Shown one piece after another: positions 63,635 through 64,000 of a stretch of DNA of 64,000 nt. The translations under genes and the position numbers were made by a program. The notes below the pieces were generated by a model. The model ran no database searches. It saw nothing but the letters and a program-made list of their open reading frames with translations, and was not told the DNA's origin. This stretch comes from Pseudomonas reinekei (GTDB taxonomy: Bacteria > Pseudomonadota > Gammaproteobacteria > Pseudomonadales > Pseudomonadaceae): positions 1-64,000 of the forward strand of contig NZ_MSTQ01000011.1 in NCBI RefSeq assembly GCF_001945365.1. Reading direction: 5' to 3'. The first letter of the stretch is position 1; every line of letters starts with the position of its first letter.

Positions 63635-64000
63635 TTACTCGGTACTGCCCAGACCCTGCCAATGTTTGAGGCCGATAAAGATGAAGCGCAGTTGCTGGGT
63701 GATCTTCGCCTGGGGCGTCAAATGCTCGGGTAACGCCTCGGCCGGTGGGTCGATGATGTCCGGCAGGGTAGCGAACACGCTTTTGACGATCAGGTCGGCC
63801 ATGACGCTCAAGCCGGCGATGTCGAGGTGTTGCAGCTTGGGCATCAGCGACAGGTCTGCGGCCAGGTCCGAACTGATGTTTTCGCGCAGGCGACCAATCG
63901 CCTGGCGCACGGGCTGCGAGCCACCGTACTGCTCGCGGGCCAGAAACAGAAATTGCGAGCGGTTGGCGCTGACCACATCGAGAAAGATCCGCACCGACGC
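63635..64000 (-). CDS. TetR-family regulator, C-terminal part (DesT-like), cut by window edge
   Basis: The last 121 residues of a regulator whose N-terminal DNA-binding domain lies outside the window. The frame is open through 64000. The segment NRSQFLFLAREQYGGSQPV and a helical ligand domain match TetR proteins of the DesT type. In P. aeruginosa desT lies next to ureE and controls acyl-CoA desaturase genes. The name rests mostly on this neighbourhood. Confidence 0.6.
   Translation of the reverse strand, partial: ASVRIFLDVVSANRSQFLFLAREQYGGSQPVRQAIGRLRENISSDLAADLSLMPKLQHLDIAGLSVMADLIVKSVFATLPDIIDPPAEALPEHLTPQAKITQQLRFIFIGLKHWQGLGSTE

Overview
The window is a chromosomal segment of a Pseudomonas species, most likely of the P. 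fluorescens group. The basis is gene content and order: rsgA-orn, mutL-miaA-hfq-hflX-hflK-hflC-hisZ-purA, rnr-rlmB-rpsF-rpsR-rplI-dnaB, azu-nadE-pncB, amaB-amaA, and ureE-ureF-ureG beside a desT-like regulator. It is also rich in GC and carries many Pseudomonas-type REP palindromes. No species call is possible from sequence reading alone.

Layout. (1) 1-5.4 kb is accessory DNA. A type VI secretion cargo module (Tle3-like lipase cut by the window edge, Tla3-like DUF2875 adaptor, PAAR tip protein) converges on a compact three-gene operon of TIR, caspase-like protease and TIR. That architecture resembles Thoeris-type anti-phage signalling with a caspase effector (type IV Thoeris-like) and is the most exciting system in the window. 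(2) 5.6-22 kb is conserved housekeeping: ribosome maturation, RNA turnover, queuosine, NAD(P)HX repair, t6A tRNA modification, cell-wall amidase, mismatch repair, Hfq, the HflX/K/C proteins, HisZ and PurA. (3) 22-27.4 kb has a chemoreceptor, an iron ABC transporter lacking its ATPase gene, and two near-identical tRNA-Leu(CAG) genes, each with its own promoter and terminator. (4) 27.5-37.3 kb holds RNase R, RlmB, a ribosomal-protein/DnaB cluster and YgiQ. (5) 37.5-44.3 kb is a three-gene transglutaminase/amidoligase and ATP-grasp/alpha-E cluster of unknown product. (6) 44.5-52.4 kb has a LOG protein, azurin, NAD salvage (nadE, pncB) and the pipecolate branch of lysine catabolism (amaB, amaA) with a divergent LysR regulator. 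(7) 52.7-58 kb is a branched-chain amino acid ABC transporter, livKHMGF, behind a near-perfect sigma-54 promoter. (8) 58.0-58.77 kb is a non-coding block of diverged repeats with DnaA-box-like sequences. (9) 58.77-64 kb has an SDR dehydrogenase, an AGE-family epimerase, HupE/UreJ and urease accessory genes ureG, ureF and ureE, then the C-terminal part of a TetR regulator.

How the genes work together. In the defence operon, one or both TIR proteins would make an NAD-derived signal that switches on the caspase-like protease. In the T6SS module, Tla3 and PAAR would load Tle3 on the spike. HflK and HflC form one membrane complex. RNase R and RlmB, and S6, S18 and L9, are co-transcribed. AmaA and AmaB act in sequence on pipecolate. 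The urease chaperones and HupE supply nickel to a urease whose structural genes are outside the window. All functional statements rest on recognised motifs, family resemblance and gene order; nothing was searched or computed.
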